DNA from: Comamonadaceae bacterium
GTDB taxonomy: Bacteria; Pseudomonadota; Gammaproteobacteria; Burkholderiales; Burkholderiaceae_C
Reading direction: 5' to 3'
Length of the DNA: 64,000 nucleotides
Assembly (NCBI GenBank): GCA_947476465.1
Contig: CANJQN010000002.1
Span: 143,962 to 207,961, forward strand
A model generated the notes under the pieces. The model saw only the letters and a program-made list of their open reading frames with translations, ran no database searches and was not told the origin of the DNA. The position numbers and the translations under genes are program-made. Positions 62,808-64,000 of this stretch are shown here, one piece after another; positions within the stretch are counted from its first letter, which is position 1, and each line of letters starts with the position of its first letter.

Positions 62808-64000
62808 GCATGAACCTTGTCACGCTGCTGTACCTGGTGGCATCGGTCTGCTTTATCCAGGCCTTGAAGGGGCTGAGCCATCCGACCACCTCCATTCGCG
62901 GCAACCTGTTCGGCATGGTCGGCATGGGCATTGCGGTGCTCACCACCGCCGCGCTGATCGTGGAGCTGGCTGGCTCGGGCCGCGGCCTGGCCTGGGTGCT
63001 GCTGGGCCTGGTGGTGGGCGGTGCCTATGGTGCCTGGCGGGCCAAGACGGTCGAGATGACCAAGATGCCCGAGCTGGTGGCGTTCTTCCACAGCATGATC
63101 GGCCTGGCGGCCGTGTTCATCGCGGTGGCCGCCGTGCTCGAGCCCTCGGCGCTGCTGCAGGGCCTGGCGGCGGGCGCGCCCATTCCCGCCGGCAACCGGC
63201 TGGAGCTGTTCCTGGGCGCGGCCATTGGTGCGGTCACCTTCAGCGGTTCGGTCATTGCCTTTGGCAAGCTCTCGGGCACCTACAAGTTTCGCCTGTTCAA
63301 GGGCGCGCCGGTGCAGTTCGCCGGCCAGCACAAGCTGAACCTGGTGCTGGGGCTGATCACCATCGCCCTGGGGCTGGTGTTCACCTTCACCGGCAACTGG
63401 AGCGCGTTCTTCGTGATGCTGGCGCTGGCCTTCGTGATGGGCGTGCTGATCATCATCCCCATCGGCGGCGCGGACATGCCGGTGGTGGTGTCGATGCTCA
63501 ACAGCTACTCGGGCTGGGCGGCGGCGGGCATTGGCTTTTCCCTGAACAACGCCATGCTGATCATTGCCGGCTCGCTGGTGGGCAGCTCAGGCGCGATCCT
63601 CTCGTACATCATGTGCAAGGCGATGAACCGCTCGTTCTTCAACGTGATCTTGGGCGGCTTCGGCGGCGAGGCCACGACGGCGGCCACCGGCAGCACCGAG
63701 CAGCGCCCGGTCAAGAGCGGCAGCGCCGACGACGCCGCCTTCGTGCTGTCCAACGCCGAGACGGTGGTGATCGTTCCCGGCTACGGCCTGGCGGTGGCGC
63801 GGGCCCAGCACGCGGTCAAGGAATTGGCCGAGAAACTCACCCACAAGGGCATCACCGTCAAGTACGCCATCCACCCGGTGGCCGGGCGCATGCCAGGGCA
63901 CATGAACGTGCTGCTGGCCGAAGCCGAGGTGCCCTACGACCAGGTGTTCGAGATGGAGGACATCAACGGCGAGTTCGGCCAGGCCGATGTGGCCATCATC
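62804..64000 (+). CDS. pntB: NAD(P) transhydrogenase beta subunit, 3' end outside window
   Basis: An open frame of 399 codons to the window end; family length is about 460-485 aa. The N-terminal half has about eight or nine hydrophobic helices (from NLVTLLYLVASVCFIQALKGLSHPTT, FGMVGMGIAVLTTAALI, to PVVVSMLNSYSGWAAAGIGF). The NADP(H)-binding domain III has begun (VIVPGYGLAVARAQHAVKELAEKL, IHPVAGRMPGHMNVLLAEAEVPYD). Confidence 0.95.
   Translation, partial: MSMNLVTLLYLVASVCFIQALKGLSHPTTSIRGNLFGMVGMGIAVLTTAALIVELAGSGRGLAWVLLGLVVGGAYGAWRAKTVEMTKMPELVAFFHSMIGLAAVFIAVAAVLEPSALLQGLAAGAPIPAGNRLELFLGAAIGAVTFSGSVIAFGKLSGTYKFRLFKGAPVQFAGQHKLNLVLGLITIALGLVFTFTGNWSAFFVMLALAFVMGVLIIIPIGGADMPVVVSMLNSYSGWAAAGIGFSLNNAMLIIAGSLVGSSGAILSYIMCKAMNRSFFNVILGGFGGEATTAATGSTEQRPVKSGSADDAAFVLSNAETVVIVPGYGLAVARAQHAVKELAEKLTHKGITVKYAIHPVAGRMPGHMNVLLAEAEVPYDQVFEMEDINGEFGQADVAII

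Overview
This is a GC-rich chromosomal window. Gene content and order point to a betaproteobacterium of the Burkholderiales, probably Comamonadaceae: the uvrA / MFS / ssb block, the ilvE / CHCC zinc finger / waaF block, several orphan Bug (TctC-type) binding proteins, split pntAA-pntAB-pntB, and short interspersed repeats next to housekeeping genes. The species cannot be named from the sequence alone.

Layout. (1) 1-18,400 is mostly core: the 3' part of alr, a panE-like reductase, a Bug protein, radA, a small membrane protein, ilvE, a CHCC zinc finger protein, waaF, an MFS exporter, a DUF4143 ATPase, an OmpR-type two-component system, an ampG-like permease, an M48 protease, a glyoxalase II-like hydrolase, an HTH / AbiEii-type nucleotidyltransferase pair, an EamA transporter and pyrF. 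(2) 18,690-36,306 is a catabolic island. A plus unit (Bug, PrpD), an IclR regulator, a six-gene minus operon (Bug, PrpD, SDR, M24 peptidase, Bug, racemase-like) and a divergent six-gene plus operon (PrpD, flavoprotein, PrpD, CobW GTPase, cyclic amidohydrolase, isochorismatase-type amidase) look like uptake and breakdown of an unidentified organic acid or cyclic amide. The middle (about 22-28.8 kb) is visibly AT-richer than its surroundings. (3) 36,415-38,022 is a TPR/glycosyltransferase gene. (4) 38,043-44,982 is an integron-type gene-cassette array without an integrase in the window. Eight same-strand cassettes are separated by attC-like sites, and one attC is split by an IS110/IS1111-family element. 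(5) 45,007-48,330 holds ydjM, a diverged copy of the uvrA 3' end, a second copy of the 63-bp repeat that precedes the array, four cassette-type small genes (one truncated), a YefM/YoeB module and a periodic short repeat. (6) 48,330-54,592 is uvrA, an MFS gene, ssb and chrA. (7) 54,671-57,185 is a surface-polysaccharide patch in which two of three genes are frameshifted. (8) 57,264-64,000 holds a cNMP-domain thioredoxin-reductase-like protein without its CxxC, mnmA, a Nudix hydrolase, a decayed gene and the pnt operon, cut by the window end.

The parts most worth following up are the cassette array with its attC-targeted IS and probable bridge-RNA region, the uvrA 3'-end duplication beside the 63-bp repeat, and the catabolic island. 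No rRNA, tRNA or CRISPR array was recognised.
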